DNA of 64,000 nt from Lophium mytilinum (lineage: Eukaryota; Ascomycota; Dothideomycetes; Mytilinidiales; Mytilinidiaceae), in the NCBI GenBank assembly GCA_010093605.1, contig MU004183.1, forward strand, positions 372,001 to 436,000, in the 5' to 3' direction. The notes beneath the pieces are model-generated. The model saw only the letters and a list, made by a program, of their open reading frames with translations, made no database searches and was not told where the DNA came from. Positions 12,099-23,549 of this stretch are shown one piece after another. A program made the translations under genes and the position numbers. Each line of letters begins with the position of its first letter. The first letter of the stretch is position 1.

Positions 12099-12952
12099 TT
12101 ATTCGGAAGGTCCTGGCACCACCAGCGATGGAGTTGGTGAAGGGCGACTTTCGAAATAACGTCCAATTTTACCTATTCCAGATTCGGGATTCCCCGCATT
12201 GAGGTTGTTCAAGAAGGAGTCCCTTAGATCTTTGCAATCGAAGAGAGTCTTCCATTCATCGGAAAGACTCTTCCATCCTTCGCCATCAAAGTCCCAGCAG
12301 AAACGTCCACCAAGGTGCACGTATTCCAAGAGATAATCCATAAAGAAACGACGTAGGCAAGACCCATCTGCGGTATGTTGAAAGGCTAGCAGAATCTGGG
12401 CGGGATCGATGGGGAATATAAGTGGTACTTTCTTCGGCAGTAGCATCTGATACAGATAGTTCATGGCGTAATTCTTGAAGTCCACCGAACTGCGAATCTT
12501 TTCACCAAAAACCCAAGCTTGTGCGCTCTTTCGTAGGACGCTTGCATGCGCATAGGGTTCTCCGTCGCGAATCATGTCGTCAATAGCATCTCGGGTGACT
12601 ATTTCATCATCGAAGATGTATCCACCGGTGAAGAGCCACTGAACAAACAACTCGAACACTTCCGGATCCTCCTCCGGTAGGGCGACTCTCTTCTCTTTGG
12701 CCTCTTTGAAGCCACCCTGGAGAGCAGCGCGGAAGAAATCAGAGTAGGAACACAGTAGCGATTCGTAGAGGAACCAGGTGCGAGTGTTGGGCTCCGTGCC
12801 GACGACGACTTCAATCTGCACGGCATTGCGATCAGTCATGCTAGATGCTGTCAGCTTGGTCGAGGCGGCGGATTGTCAAGAAAGACATACAGGTCTAAGA
12901 GCTCCTTCCGTAGTCCCGCATGTCTGAACAAGATCTTCCCCGACAACGCCAT
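12099..12952 (-). CDS. BTB/POZ-domain protein
   Basis: Two exons, 12952..12891 and 12840..12099, separated by a 50-bp intron; 267 residues. I chose the upstream ATG because the first exon (MALSGKILFRHAG..) joins in frame just before the domain. The BTB fold covers about residues 26-100, with FLYESLLCSYSDFFRAAL and the following beta/alpha segments (VALPEEDPEVFELFVQWLF) typical of the many stand-alone BTB proteins of ascomycetes. Such proteins dimerise and may serve as Cullin-3 adaptors or structural partners. No Kelch, MATH or zinc-finger region is attached, so the partner cannot be inferred. The C-terminal tail is proline/serine-rich. Confidence 0.8.
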
Positions 12953-14889
12953 GGTCGCTGATGGCGGAGGCTTATGTCGATGTCAGTTCAGGGAGTCTTG
13001 CGATATTTCCGATTCGAGGACTTACTAATAACCTTGGGAAAGGACATGAAGCAACTGTCCGGCTCGTCGACGGTGGGTCTGGGCTTTGCGGAGAGGTCTT
13101 GACCGAGACGAGAAGGTGAGGTGAAGTCGTCGAGGCGCACGGACCGACTTCCACGTTTTGGACTGACGACATAGGATCCCGTTTAGTCGACCTTCTCGCT
13201 TCTGAGACTCCCATATTGCCTGTGACATAATTGAGAACTGTAAAGCGATGACTTTCGTAAGCCTGATAGCTCTCCGAACAACCCAGGACATTTTTGGACT
13301 GCTATTTTGTGTTCAAGGGAGCATATGAGTTTCTCAAAGACCACTACTACGCCCGTGAGATCAACTAGCACATCTCTAGTGTAGCTTATGAGGGCCTCTC
13401 GTTGCATGGAGAGCGAGAGTCTAGAGATCCCTTGAAGCAGTCAATCCACACGGTCACAAAGCATAACCATCATTGACGTTGTTCCATGAAAGCAAAGCCT
13501 GAATAGCCAACAGCTTTGGGTTTATCGAGGTTTATTTGGAGGACGCACAATCAGTAGTTAGCTTGTTCCGACCCAAGAGGCCTCGAGGAGATCAATTCCG
13601 CACCTGCCTACCTCGTACGTCCGCTCACTCAAGTGCCGTCCACCTATTCAGAAGCCGCAAGTGTGCCATCAATCTCGTCCTGATTGACAGCTTCATTCAA
13701 GATGCCCTTCAGCCGTTCGCTCAGTTCTGCTCAGAGTAGTAGTGTGTCGGTCCCATCTCGTGCTCGCTAAGGATGCCATGTCCCGTATCTTGGTTCCTGC
13801 GCTTGAGCAGCACCTCCCTCAACTCATTGCATTGGAATCGATCCCCTTCTCGATGTCGCAGAAGGATTCCAACGCCCCCCGTGAACATTACTTCTGGTTT
13901 GATGGGTATCGTGACAATACTTGACCGGAACCGGTTCACCTCCGCGAAGCCACTTGCTACGCAAGGTAATAGACTGTGGCTCGACACGGTAAATTGTACC
14001 CAGCTTCGGTTACTATTCTCCCTAAGACCAATGCCTTGTTCGAAGACCACACAGAAGTAAGCTGCGATGACGACGTAAACACCCTAGACAGTCCTTATTC
14101 AAACGTGCAGATACAATACCCCATCTCAGACCCCACGGGCCCAGTCAGTGTACGTCAAGTCGCAGTTTTGTGAGACGGTCTAGCGAGTTTGGCAGTTACC
14201 CATACCAATGAAGTCTATCTTTTTCCAACACTTGAACAATGCTGAGGAGCTTCAGGCAGCGGGATGCACATGAGAGATGTATGAGAGGAAATATCGAGAC
14301 GAGGAAACACATACACTTCTCAGCGTATATCGAACTTAGCTACATAATTTAATCCAGCCATCATCTGGTAATCAGAAGCATTAACGATGGAGTGATATCA
14401 AGCAAGCAGGCGCCTCCTTACTTTAAGCTCTTGATACTACCTGGACCCCGCGGATATCACTTCCGATCATCAAGTTAGCTTTCTCGCTAGGGGAAAGCCT
14501 TGCTCGACACACCCTGCCTTTAAGCTGCAGCTATGTAGCAACGAAAGAGAGGTTGACACCACCTAGTTGGTTTCTTTATCTAGACATACTGCTCACCTTC
14601 TAGAGGCGCCCTCTTTGATGGAAGGATAGTTCCGATAGACGCTCTTCGAGCATTCTATTCATTGATGTGATGGATCCTGTGAATGGATAGTGAATGCTGA
14701 TGAAAGGATGTAGGTTCTGGGATCGGAAAGGCGTCGTTGTCATCGGGGTCCCCTCTCCCCAGCCACCACCGCCACAGCTTCTAGCGAACCACCCGGCCGT
14801 CAGCTGCGCGCCGCGCAACATCATCCTTGGATCCTAGGATTCAACCTCGACTTGTTGTTACGCCCTCCTCGACCAATCTCAATACAACA
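12953..14889. other. 1.9 kb region without a recognisable gene
   Basis: Lies between the divergent BTB and VPS35 genes. It contains overlapping open frames (for example 13721-14050 on minus and several frames at 13740-14173 on plus) with no family motif. The right end must carry the VPS35 promoter. It may include a small unrecognised or decayed gene around 13.7-14.2 kb, but I cannot support one. Confidence 0.45.
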
Positions 14890-17808
14890 ATGGCGTCGCC
14901 GCCGCCGGTAGAAGATCAGGCCCGCCTGCTTGAGGATGCGCTGGCCGTGGTGCGCCAACAGACTATGCTCATGCGGCGGTGCCTGGAGACACCGGGCAAG
15001 TTGATGGATGCCCTCAAATGCAGGTAGGGGACACTCCTCCACTTACTAGCAATACCGGAGCATGCTGACCGGCTACGTTTGCAGCTCGACTCTTGTTTCG
15101 GAACTACGGACGAGCAGTCTGGGCCCGAAGCAGTACTACGAGCTCTACATGGCTGTCTTCGATGCGCTCCGCCACCTCTCCGTCTACCTACGAGACAATC
15201 ACCCTGTAAACCACCTCGCCGACCTTTACGAACTGGTCCAATATGCTGGAAATATCATACCCCGACTGTATCTCATGATTACGGTCGGGACCGTCTACAT
15301 GGCCATTGAGGATGCGCCAGTCAAGGAGATCATGAAAGACATGATGGAAATGAGCCGCGGCGTCCAACATCCCATACGCGGTCTCTTCCTACGATACTAT
15401 CTCGCTGGCCAAGCCCGTGACCATCTGCCTACGGGGACAGGGGACGGACCGGAGGGGAACTTACAAGACTCGATTAGCTTCATCCTGACCAATTTCGTCG
15501 AAATGAACAAGCTTTGGGTACGGCTGCAGCATCAAGGACACTCCAGGGAGCGGGAACAACGGACAAAGGAGAGACAGGAGTTACAATTGCTCGTGGGGAG
15601 TAATCTCGTTAGACTGAGCCAGCTGGTCGATTTGGAGAATTACAAGAAGATCCTCAATCCACTGCTGGAGCAAGTCGTGCAATGTAGGGATGTTCTTGCA
15701 CAAGAGTACCTCCTAGAAGGTAGGTTTCTGCGCCAGAGGTACATCCTGAGGAGTTTGATACTAATTTGGCACAGTTGTAACACAGGTTTTCCCAGACGAA
15801 TACCACCTTCATACCCTTGACCAGTTCCTCTCGGCCACCGCTCGATTAAACCCCCACGTAAACGTCAAGGATATTGTCATTGGGCTCATGGACCGATTGT
15901 CCGCATACGCACTGCGAGAGTCGGAATCGGAGTCCCCTGAACAACGGACTAAAACAGAAGAAGAGGCTGTGAGCGCTTTGTTTGAGCGCTTACGGATAGC
16001 CAAGGAACAAAAAGAAGCGGAACCCCCGAAGCAACAAAATGGGGAGACCTCAGAGCCTACAGAAGATGGAGACGAGGCGTCACGAGCGTCGTCTGTAACG
16101 GCTGTTGCTCCCGCTTCCGAGGCCGACACGACAACAACAACAGCAGAGAGCGACGAGAATAAGTCTCGGGGCATACCAGACAGCGTCAAGCTGTTTGAGA
16201 TTTTCCACGAGCAGGTGGCTAGCTTGGTGAAGATGCAACGACTACCGATACAGGATACCATCGCGCTTCTAGTATCGCTGGCGAATCTCTCCCTGTAAGT
16301 CTGGCAGATTAACCCTAATTAAATCTTGCTAACATCTCGAAGGAATATCTACCCAGATCGCCTCGACTATGTGGACCAAGTTCTCTCGTTTGCTAACGAA
16401 AAAGTTGCTCAATTCGCCAACAGCGCCGATCTACACTCTCAAGCCACTCAAAGTCAAATCCTTAATCTTCTTCTCGCTCCCATAAAGACCTACATATCGC
16501 TGTTCACTGCGCTTGCGCTTCCGACTTTCATCCCACTTCTACATTCTCAACCGTACCCCACTCGACGAGCTGTGGCTGGCGAAGTTGCGCGGAGTCTGCT
16601 GAGAAACCAGACTCCTATTACTTCGGTCGAGAACCTCGAAAGCGTGTTGGAGATTCTAAAGGTCCTAATAAAAGAAGGCATCCAACAAGCGTCGGGATAT
16701 CCGGGCGGCCCAATCCAGAGAAAAGCCATGGAGACGGACGAGACCATAGAAGAGCAGGGGTGGCTTGCACGCATCACCCACCTAATAGAGGGCCCGGACA
16801 ACGACACCCAATTCAAACTCTTGCAAACTGCCCGCAAGTCCTTCGCCGATGGAAACGAGCGCGTCAAGTTCACGACTCCGGCACTCGCCACGGCATCGCT
16901 CAAACTCGCTCGTTCCCTCAAACGCCGAGAGCATCTCGACGACAGTTGGTCCTCTACTACGTCAGCCCTCTATAAGTTTCTTCATTCCACCCTCAGCACA
17001 CTATACACGCGCGTACCCGCCTCGGCAGACCTTTCTCTCCGGCTCTTCACGGCCTGTGGGCAGATCGCCGACCAGACCGGTCACGAGGAGGTTGCATACG
17101 AGTTCTTCGCACAGGCATTTACCATTTACGAGGAAGCCATCTCGGATAGCAGAGCACAGTTCCAGGCTGTGTGCGTCATCGCAGGCGCACTACACGGGAC
17201 AAGAGGCTTCGGAAAGGAGAACTATGACACCCTCATCACCAAGGCCGCTCTCCACGGAAGCAAGCTGCTCAAGAAGCCCGATCAGTGCCGTGCTGTTTAC
17301 TTGGCAAGCCATCTATGGTGGGCCACCGAGATTCGGGGGAGAGGAGAGGAAGATCCGAAAACAGTAAGTCATAAAAGCTGACACTAGCACGCCGTCACTC
17401 ATAGTTTGACCTGTGCTAACTTGACTAGTTGTATCGTGACGGCAAACGAGTCCTTGAGTGTCTCCAGCGCGCCCTCCGCGTCGCAGATGCATGTATGGAC
17501 GCCGCTGTTTCTGTGGAGCTATTTGTCGAGATTCTAAACCGCTATGTCTATTACTTTGATCAAGAGAACGAGGCTGTAAGTTTCTTCCTCCTCTCCATAT
17601 CAAATTTCTGTCTCTTTTCCCGGATTCTAGCTAACGTTCTACAAAGGTGACGACCAAATATCTGAACGGCCTCATCGAGCTGATCCACTCGAACCTCTCA
17701 TCAAACGAGTCAACGTCATCAGTCGAAAACCCTAAAAAGCATTTCCAGCGCACACTGGACTACATTGCGAGCCGGGAGTATGAGGGCGTTGTGACGGCGG
17801 CGAAGTAG
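14890..17808 (+). CDS. VPS35: Vacuolar protein sorting-associated protein 35 (retromer core)
   Basis: Six exons: 14890..15023, 15085..15719, 15775..16294, 16343..17363, 17429..17575, 17647..17808; 872 residues, normal for fungal VPS35. The diagnostic PRLYL motif is at about 104-108 ([13 protein letters not shown]), within the N-terminal region that binds VPS26 and Rab7. The remainder is an all-helical solenoid ending in the C-terminal region that binds VPS29. VPS35 is the scaffold of the retromer coat, which recycles sorting receptors from endosomes to the Golgi. A Glu/Ser/Thr-rich low-complexity insert sits around residues 310-360, a place where fungal orthologues commonly vary. Single-copy housekeeping gene, unrelated to the cluster on the right. 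Confidence 0.95.
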
Positions 17809-18560
17809 ACTCTGCTGAATTAGCGTGTTGCATGGAGGCGAAGAGGTAATGTGATTCCTGGTGCTGTTCTCTCTGTACTCATAGACCTCTGCTCAGCTAG
17901 GTGAGGCGGGCTGGAGGAGTGTAGTAACGCGAAGCGGGATAAGTTGTATGTATTGGAAATATCTATTAAGTCCCGCATCTTGTCCTCCCGTGATATGCAT
18001 GATCCCGTGAAGTCACGCATCAGTCGCCCAGGTCAGCAGTACAAATGCAGGGGCTTCGAGCACTTGGTAGCCATCATATGTGACATCTGCATGCGGATGT
18101 AGTGCATGTCGTAGAACCCTGTTACTGGGGAAGGGTTCACACTTCTGTTTTGGCCATCTTGGTGAAGGTAAAGTCTGTATCAAAACGGATGTAGAATGCT
18201 ACTGGGCACAAAGTGAGATGATCAGATCAGCATCTTTTACATTCACACCTCGGAGGTATCAATGTTGAGTCTGACAATGCCTGATGATGGCTCCTAGTAC
18301 CCATGCAAGCTACGTTACGATGAAGGTCTCGCGCACCTGCATCCTGCGAAGCTATCGCACGCTCATTCCAAATATACGTAGCATGCACCCCTCTAACCCA
18401 GCAACGGTCTCGCATGCTCTACCCTACCATCGAAATGACACCCCGTAGTCATGAGTGGCACATTGCAACAACCGAGAGATGAACCGCACGTCAACCAAAC
18501 GTATAAATCCCGCTCTCGACTGGCTTGCCCCAGCATCAACTCTCCCATAATCCCCTCATT
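17809..18560. other. Intergenic between VPS35 and the first small secreted protein
   Basis: About 750 bases; open frames here are short and contradictory. The right end holds the promoter of the small secreted protein gene. Confidence 0.5.
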
Positions 18561-19332
18561 ATGAAGTTTCCCTCTCTTTCCATGCTCTCCCTCCTGTTCG
18601 CTTGGTGCTCCGCAAGCACGATTCCGAGCACACCACGCGGGGACGATTCCCCCTTCGTTCTTATCACAACTAAAACGAGCGCCACCATGTTCAAAGCTGC
18701 TGACTATCCACCAGGCTCGGGAGTGCGTTACACCCTTTCCTACCCATCCCTTCCCGCAATCTACCCACGCTTCTGACAATCCATACTGGTTAGGTTTACA
18801 TGTGCCAGGACCCGAACTGGGGCGGATGCGTGGAAGCCCCTTTGCCCGACCTTAAGGAGCACCCGGACGCGTGGTGCGTTGGCATCACGGGGGCCTGGTA
18901 TGCTTTGATGCGCAACTACAGCGTTAATGAAAGAATCGCAGCATGGCATTAGGCTGACCAGGAATAGGGATAATTCAATTTCGGCGTTTGGACCGGATAA
19001 AGGGTTATTGTGTACGATTTGGGAGTAAGTAGATTCATTTTTGGGTGCGTTTACAGCGCGTAGTACCGTGGCTTGGGTTAGGGCCTGTAGCTGCGTTTGC
19101 AGTTGGGGTGGGAGTAACGGCAAAGATTGTGGACGGTAGAGCTAATGTGGTGTAGTGCGTCGGCATGTACTGGTGGAGGATACAATATCAGGTGGCCGGG
19201 AATTGCAGATCTGAGAACGGTTGGTGAGTTTGGGAGTGTACTTCTGTGTGAAATGGGCGATGGATCAAGACTGACGCTGGCATAGGCTGGGATGACAAGA
19301 TCTCGTCGTTCTGGTGTGTGGCGGACGTATAG
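18561..19332 (+). CDS. Small secreted cysteine-containing protein, copy 1 (family unknown)
   Basis: Five exons, 18561..18722, 18794..18897, 18962..19024, 19156..19223 and 19286..19332, encode 147 residues. Residues 1-18 form a clear signal peptide (MKFPSLSMLSLLFAWCSAS). The mature part contains VYMCQDPNWGGCVEA, ISAFGPDKGLLCTIWD, a conserved WPG and a terminal GWDDKISSFWC. A paralogue 400 bp downstream has the same intron positions and phases and the same WPG..GWDN..SS..C ending, which supports both models strongly. I do not recognise an enzymatic family; small secreted cysteine-containing fungal proteins include host-interaction and cell-surface proteins. The third intron (about 130 bp) is the least certain junction. 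Confidence 0.7.
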
Positions 19333-19739
19333 TGTATGAGTAATGGACGTCCTGTGAGTTGTGTTACTCGCACAAAAAGGGAAGAGATGGCGACGCTGTG
19401 CTAGGTCAGGATCGTATGCTCTCATCTTTATTTCAATTTGCGGAAGGCGGTGCGTAATATGAGTCTTGTGATGGAAAAGGAAGAGATTGGAATGCTTATT
19501 TACACAGATTCGAGTTTAATGAAGGTCTTTTGGTCACAGCTGCTTGTACGTATGGCATGTGTGGTTTGCCCCCGCACTCACTTTGAAACTCGCGATATGC
19601 CATAGGCTGAAAAGACAAGTGAGACGCATCTCGACATTACAGGAAAAGACCGAATGTGATAGCTCTAAGAGACTCATAAAGCCCCCCTCGCCGCGCCCTT
19701 CAAGATAGTGACAGGCCAAAACTTCAACAGTCCACCATA
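19333..19739. other. Spacer between the two secreted-protein paralogues
   Basis: About 400 bases, presumably the 3' end of copy 1 and the promoter of copy 2. Nothing else recognised. Confidence 0.5.
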
Positions 19740-20453
19740 ATGAAGATTTCCATTTTAATTACATTCCCGACTCTATCCACTATTCTCGGTCTCGCTTTCG
19801 CAGCCGCCATTCAGGAATTCGGAATGGCCACCTACACCATCAAGGGGACACCCTCAAACACCACCAGCGTGGAGGAAGTACCACCAGGCAGCGGAGTTCG
19901 CAGACCATAACCCCGCATATTACCACTCTGACTCTTGACGGCCTAGGTCTACTTCTGCCCTGATAAAGAGTGGGGCCATCTTGACCATCGCGAGAACCTC
20001 TGCGCCTGGATTTCAGCTAGGTATTTTGACGAGGGTGCTGCCATATGCATTAATTTCGTGGACGGCTAGTACGTTCATCAGTCTTGACCGGTCGGACAAG
20101 GAGGGCGCGGCGTATGCTAATATCTTTGAACCACTTTTAGTGACAACACTATTAGCTCATTTGGCCCGGATAGAGGGTTGAAGTGCACCGTGTATGAGTA
20201 AGTGGTCGGTTTTTTGCCTATTGGGGCGGTATCCCACGACTTTGCAAATAGATATTTGGAGTACTGGGAGCTGAATAACGACTAGTTTTTCTTATTGCAC
20301 GGGCCCGTCGCTAGACATTTGGTGGCCTGGGTATGCGGATATGTCTTGGAACGGTAAGATTCTTCTACTAGGTGATATATATGCGGTAGACGAGTTGACA
20401 CTGCATCAGGCTGGGATAACCGGGTATCGTCCTATAGATGTGCAGGGGCTTAA
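19740..20453 (+). CDS. Small secreted cysteine-containing protein, copy 2 (family unknown)
   Basis: Five exons, 19740..19895, 19947..20020, 20141..20197, 20286..20353 and 20410..20453, encode 132 residues. Residues 1-22 form a signal peptide (MKISILITFPTLSTILGLAF..). Aligned with copy 1 it shares PPGSGVY.C at the first junction, ISSFGPDRGLKCTVYD, WWPGYADMSWNGWDN and the terminal SSYRC. The sequences have diverged greatly while all four intron phases are preserved, so this is an old tandem duplication that stayed coding. The first donor (GTTCGC) is a weak splice site but is placed exactly as in copy 1. Function unknown. Confidence 0.7.
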
Positions 20454-20543
20454 GAAGAGGAATGAAAAAAGGGTTTGGGAGACGTGACGGATATTCAAGT
20501 TCAGCTCTTGCGGGTATAAATGTATGGATTAGGCGTGCCACAT

Positions 20544-21306
20544 TTATATTTTGACGTCGAAGCTCGTCCCACACCCACAACTGCTTGTCGCTCCTGGTAT
20601 ACCTACTACTTTGAACTGACTTCCTATCAACTCCATGGTGTAATCCACCTTACTGCCCTTCAATAGCTCGAGACTCGATTCGTCTATCACCACCTTGGTG
20701 TCATGGGGTCCCGCAAATACTGTATCGTCTTCTGAAAGTGACTCGTCCTCGGAGGAAGACGATGTGGATTCGGGGAGAGAGGAAGGTATCTTGGTAAGGG
20801 ACATCAGGTATTGAAAGCCGTGACAACCTCCTGATTCGACGGTTATTCGTAATGCGAGGTTTGGGTTCGAGTCATTGGTCATTATTTGGTGCAGTCGCTG
20901 GAAGGAGTTAGTGATCGGGACTGTAGGAGAAACTAATAAGACACCGTTGGCTGACATTTGCTGCACGAGGAGTTATCTCAATGTCCATCTCTTCCCCGTT
21001 CTCATCCTTGCGTGGGTTGTGTATCGCCCTTTGGGGAGCGGGAGTGGTCGCAAAGCTGCGGCAGCCTGATTGTACAGCCTTTGACTGAGCAATCCTTGGC
21101 GACTGCAACGCTATCAATTGCCGTGACTTGTACGCTGGCGCGAGGAAGTCGAGATAAAGTGGTACTCCCGGGGTGGCGGCCGGAGGAGAGGTATATGATC
21201 GGGCTGGTAAGGATGGCCTCAGGAAGCGCGAGGAGGTACTAGACTTTAGCATGATTCTTCTCGCGCTCCGTAGACACGCGGCACACATTGTCGATGGAGA
21301 AGCCAT
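20544..21306 (-). CDS. Mitochondrial Fe-S cluster assembly protein, A-type scaffold (ISA2-like)
   Basis: Two exons, 21306..20956 and 20897..20544, around a 58-bp intron with a CACTAAC branch site; 234 residues. The start was placed at MASPSTMC, which gives an Arg/Ser-rich, acid-poor mitochondrial presequence over roughly the first 50 residues. The A-type domain follows the intron: LRITVESGGCHGFQY carries the first conserved cysteine and SSCGCGTSF the C-terminal CGC pair. A Ser/Glu/Asp-rich insert lies between beta strands, as in fungal ISA2. With ISA1 and IBA57 it matures [4Fe-4S] clusters for aconitase-type enzymes in the matrix. It shares a 240-bp divergent promoter with the kynureninase gene. 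Confidence 0.88.
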
Positions 21307-21546
21307 TGTGGTTGAGGAGATGAGAGGAATATGAGGGGGTTTGGATGGCAACGAAGGAATGTTGTCGGATTGATCATCGGGGGGCGGAAGCGGTGGCAGA
21401 AATGGGCTTGGCAACGGCGCGGAGAAACCGCACCCCCCGCAAAACACGTGCCGATCTTGCTATCGTCGATCCATGACTGCCATCGCAAGCTTCTTCAGAC
21501 CTACCTCGCCTACGACTATCTACAGACTCTCCTTGTGAGGCCGGCA

Positions 21547-23135
21547 ATGCCTTACCGGATAGAGCCATTATTTGACACCAAGAACCCTGCCTTTGTTACC
21601 CTCGACTTCGCAGCCGCCCAAGATCAGAATGACCCCCTCAAGCACCTCCGAGACGAGTTTGTAATCCCGACAAAGGCGGATTTGAAGAGCGAACGATACG
21701 GACCTGCTACCGCTCATCCTACTGATGGCGATAGCTCAAAGAGCTTGGAAACATGTGTTTACATGTGTGGGAACTCGCTAGGTTTACAGCCTCGCCGAAC
21801 CTCCGAATACGTGAAGAAGTACCTGGATACGTGGGCCTCAAAAGGGGTATATGGACATTTCAAAGAACTGAAAGAGGGCCTACCGCCATGGCTACATATT
21901 GATGATGCTATCAAGGAGCAGACAGCTAAGATGGTGGGGGCTTTGCCTGGTGAAGTCGTGGTCATGGAGACGTTGACCGCGAACTTGCATCTCCTGATGG
22001 CCAGCTTCTACAAGCCGACGAAGGACAGGTACAAGATCATAATCGAGGGAAAAGCGTTTCCTAGCGATCACGTAAGTATACGCTCCGAGCCACGACAGCC
22101 ACTGGAATTCTGGGACTGAGACTGTTACAGTACGCAGCCCTGTCTCAACTCGCCCACCACAACATAGATCCCTCAGCCCTGATACAGATATCCCCGACCT
22201 GCTCCGACACTCCCTACCTGTCCACTGAACATATACTCTCAGTGATATCCCAGCATGGAGCTTCCACTGCGCTTCTTCTCCTCCCCGGAATCCAGTTCTA
22301 CAGCGGCCAATTCTTCGACATCGCCCTCATAACCCGCCACGCACAATCCCTAGGCATCACAGTCGGTTGGGACCTGGCCCACGCCGTCGGCAACGTTCCC
22401 CTGCACCTACACGACTGGAACGCTGACTTCGCTGCTTGGTGCAACTACAAGTACATGAACGGCGGCCCCGGCGTCATCGGCGGCCTCTTCGTCCACGAGC
22501 GCAACGGCCGTGTCGACAAAGTCTCCCTCCCCAACGGCAACAGCGCCGCCGAAGACCCAACCCAAAGCGAGGACCAGCTCGCCTTCCGTCCCCGTCTCAG
22601 CGGCTGGTGGGGCAGCGACAAGTCCGCCCGCTTCCGCATGGACAACAAATTCGTGCCCATCCCAGGCGCATCGGGGTTCCAGCTCTCGAATCCCTCCGCG
22701 CTCGACATGACGGCCGTCACGGCATCGCTAGATGTCTTCGCTATGACGGATATGGAAGCATTACGGGAGAAGAGCATCAAGCTGACCGCGTACCTCGAAG
22801 CCCGGCTCTTGAAGTACCCAGACGGCACGCCGCCGTACCGCATCATCACACCCTCCCAAGCAGGCGAGCGAGGCGCGCAACTGAGCGTCCTGCTCGAGCC
22901 AGGGATGCTAGACCAAATCATGGAGATCTTGGAAGAAGAAGGCGCAGTTGTCGATGAGCGGCGGCCGGACGTTATACGCGTGGCGCCGGCGCCACTGTAT
23001 AACTCCTTCGTCGATGTGCACCGATTCGTCATCATCTTCCAGGACGCCTGCCGAAAGGTCGTTGCTTCGCGGGCTTCGAAGAAGACTCCAGATACGGAGA
23101 GTGGGACGGCGGAAGTGGAGAACGGGGTCAGCTGA
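21547..23135 (+). CDS. BNA5: Kynureninase
   Basis: Two exons, 21547..22071 and 22131..23135, give 509 residues. The pyridoxal-phosphate lysine is in WCNYKYMNGGPG (about residue 282) and the cofactor-binding aspartate in WDLAHAVGN. The N-terminal region has VYMCGNSLGLQPR, characteristic of kynureninases. The enzyme cleaves kynurenine and 3-hydroxykynurenine to (hydroxy)anthranilate plus alanine in tryptophan degradation and de novo NAD+ synthesis. The C-terminal 20 residues after the conserved domain are polar and probably disordered. It diverges from the ISA2-like gene. It is probably the primary-metabolism copy, given the surrounding housekeeping genes. Confidence 0.93.
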
Positions 23136-23549
23136 AAGGTGTACGGCTTTCTTTGACTTCAAATCTCACACAGGCAAGCACCCCACGTGACCCCTGAGTC
23201 ATCTTTCACGCCCGCAAGCACCCATCATGACCGGCTGTAGGCCTCGGAAGAGCAGGAGCACATTCCTACGTATCATCTCACTAAGAGGTCCCAACTCACC
23301 CCCGTCGATGCACTTCGCATCTCTAATTCCTAGAGAATGTTCCATTGGTCCAATCTCCTTCCTTGATCCTGGAATAGGGGTCCGTAGATAGAACACGCGT
23401 AATACTCAAGACCATTACTATCACCACTACTCGCAGCTTCAACCTAACATGTCGTGAAAGGAGGATGAATGGAATGCTAAATGCTATTGAAAACGCCAGA
23501 CCCTACCCCAAAGCCCTCATACTCCAAAGATTACCCAAGCTCAACGCAC
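23136..23549. other. Convergent intergenic region
   Basis: About 410 bases between the kynureninase stop and the polymerase stop, presumably both 3' untranslated regions. No gene seen. Confidence 0.5.

Noticed and set aside
13721-14173. Possible small gene with several plus and minus frames
   Set aside because: No consistent splice model, no recognisable domain and no paralogue; cannot be supported.
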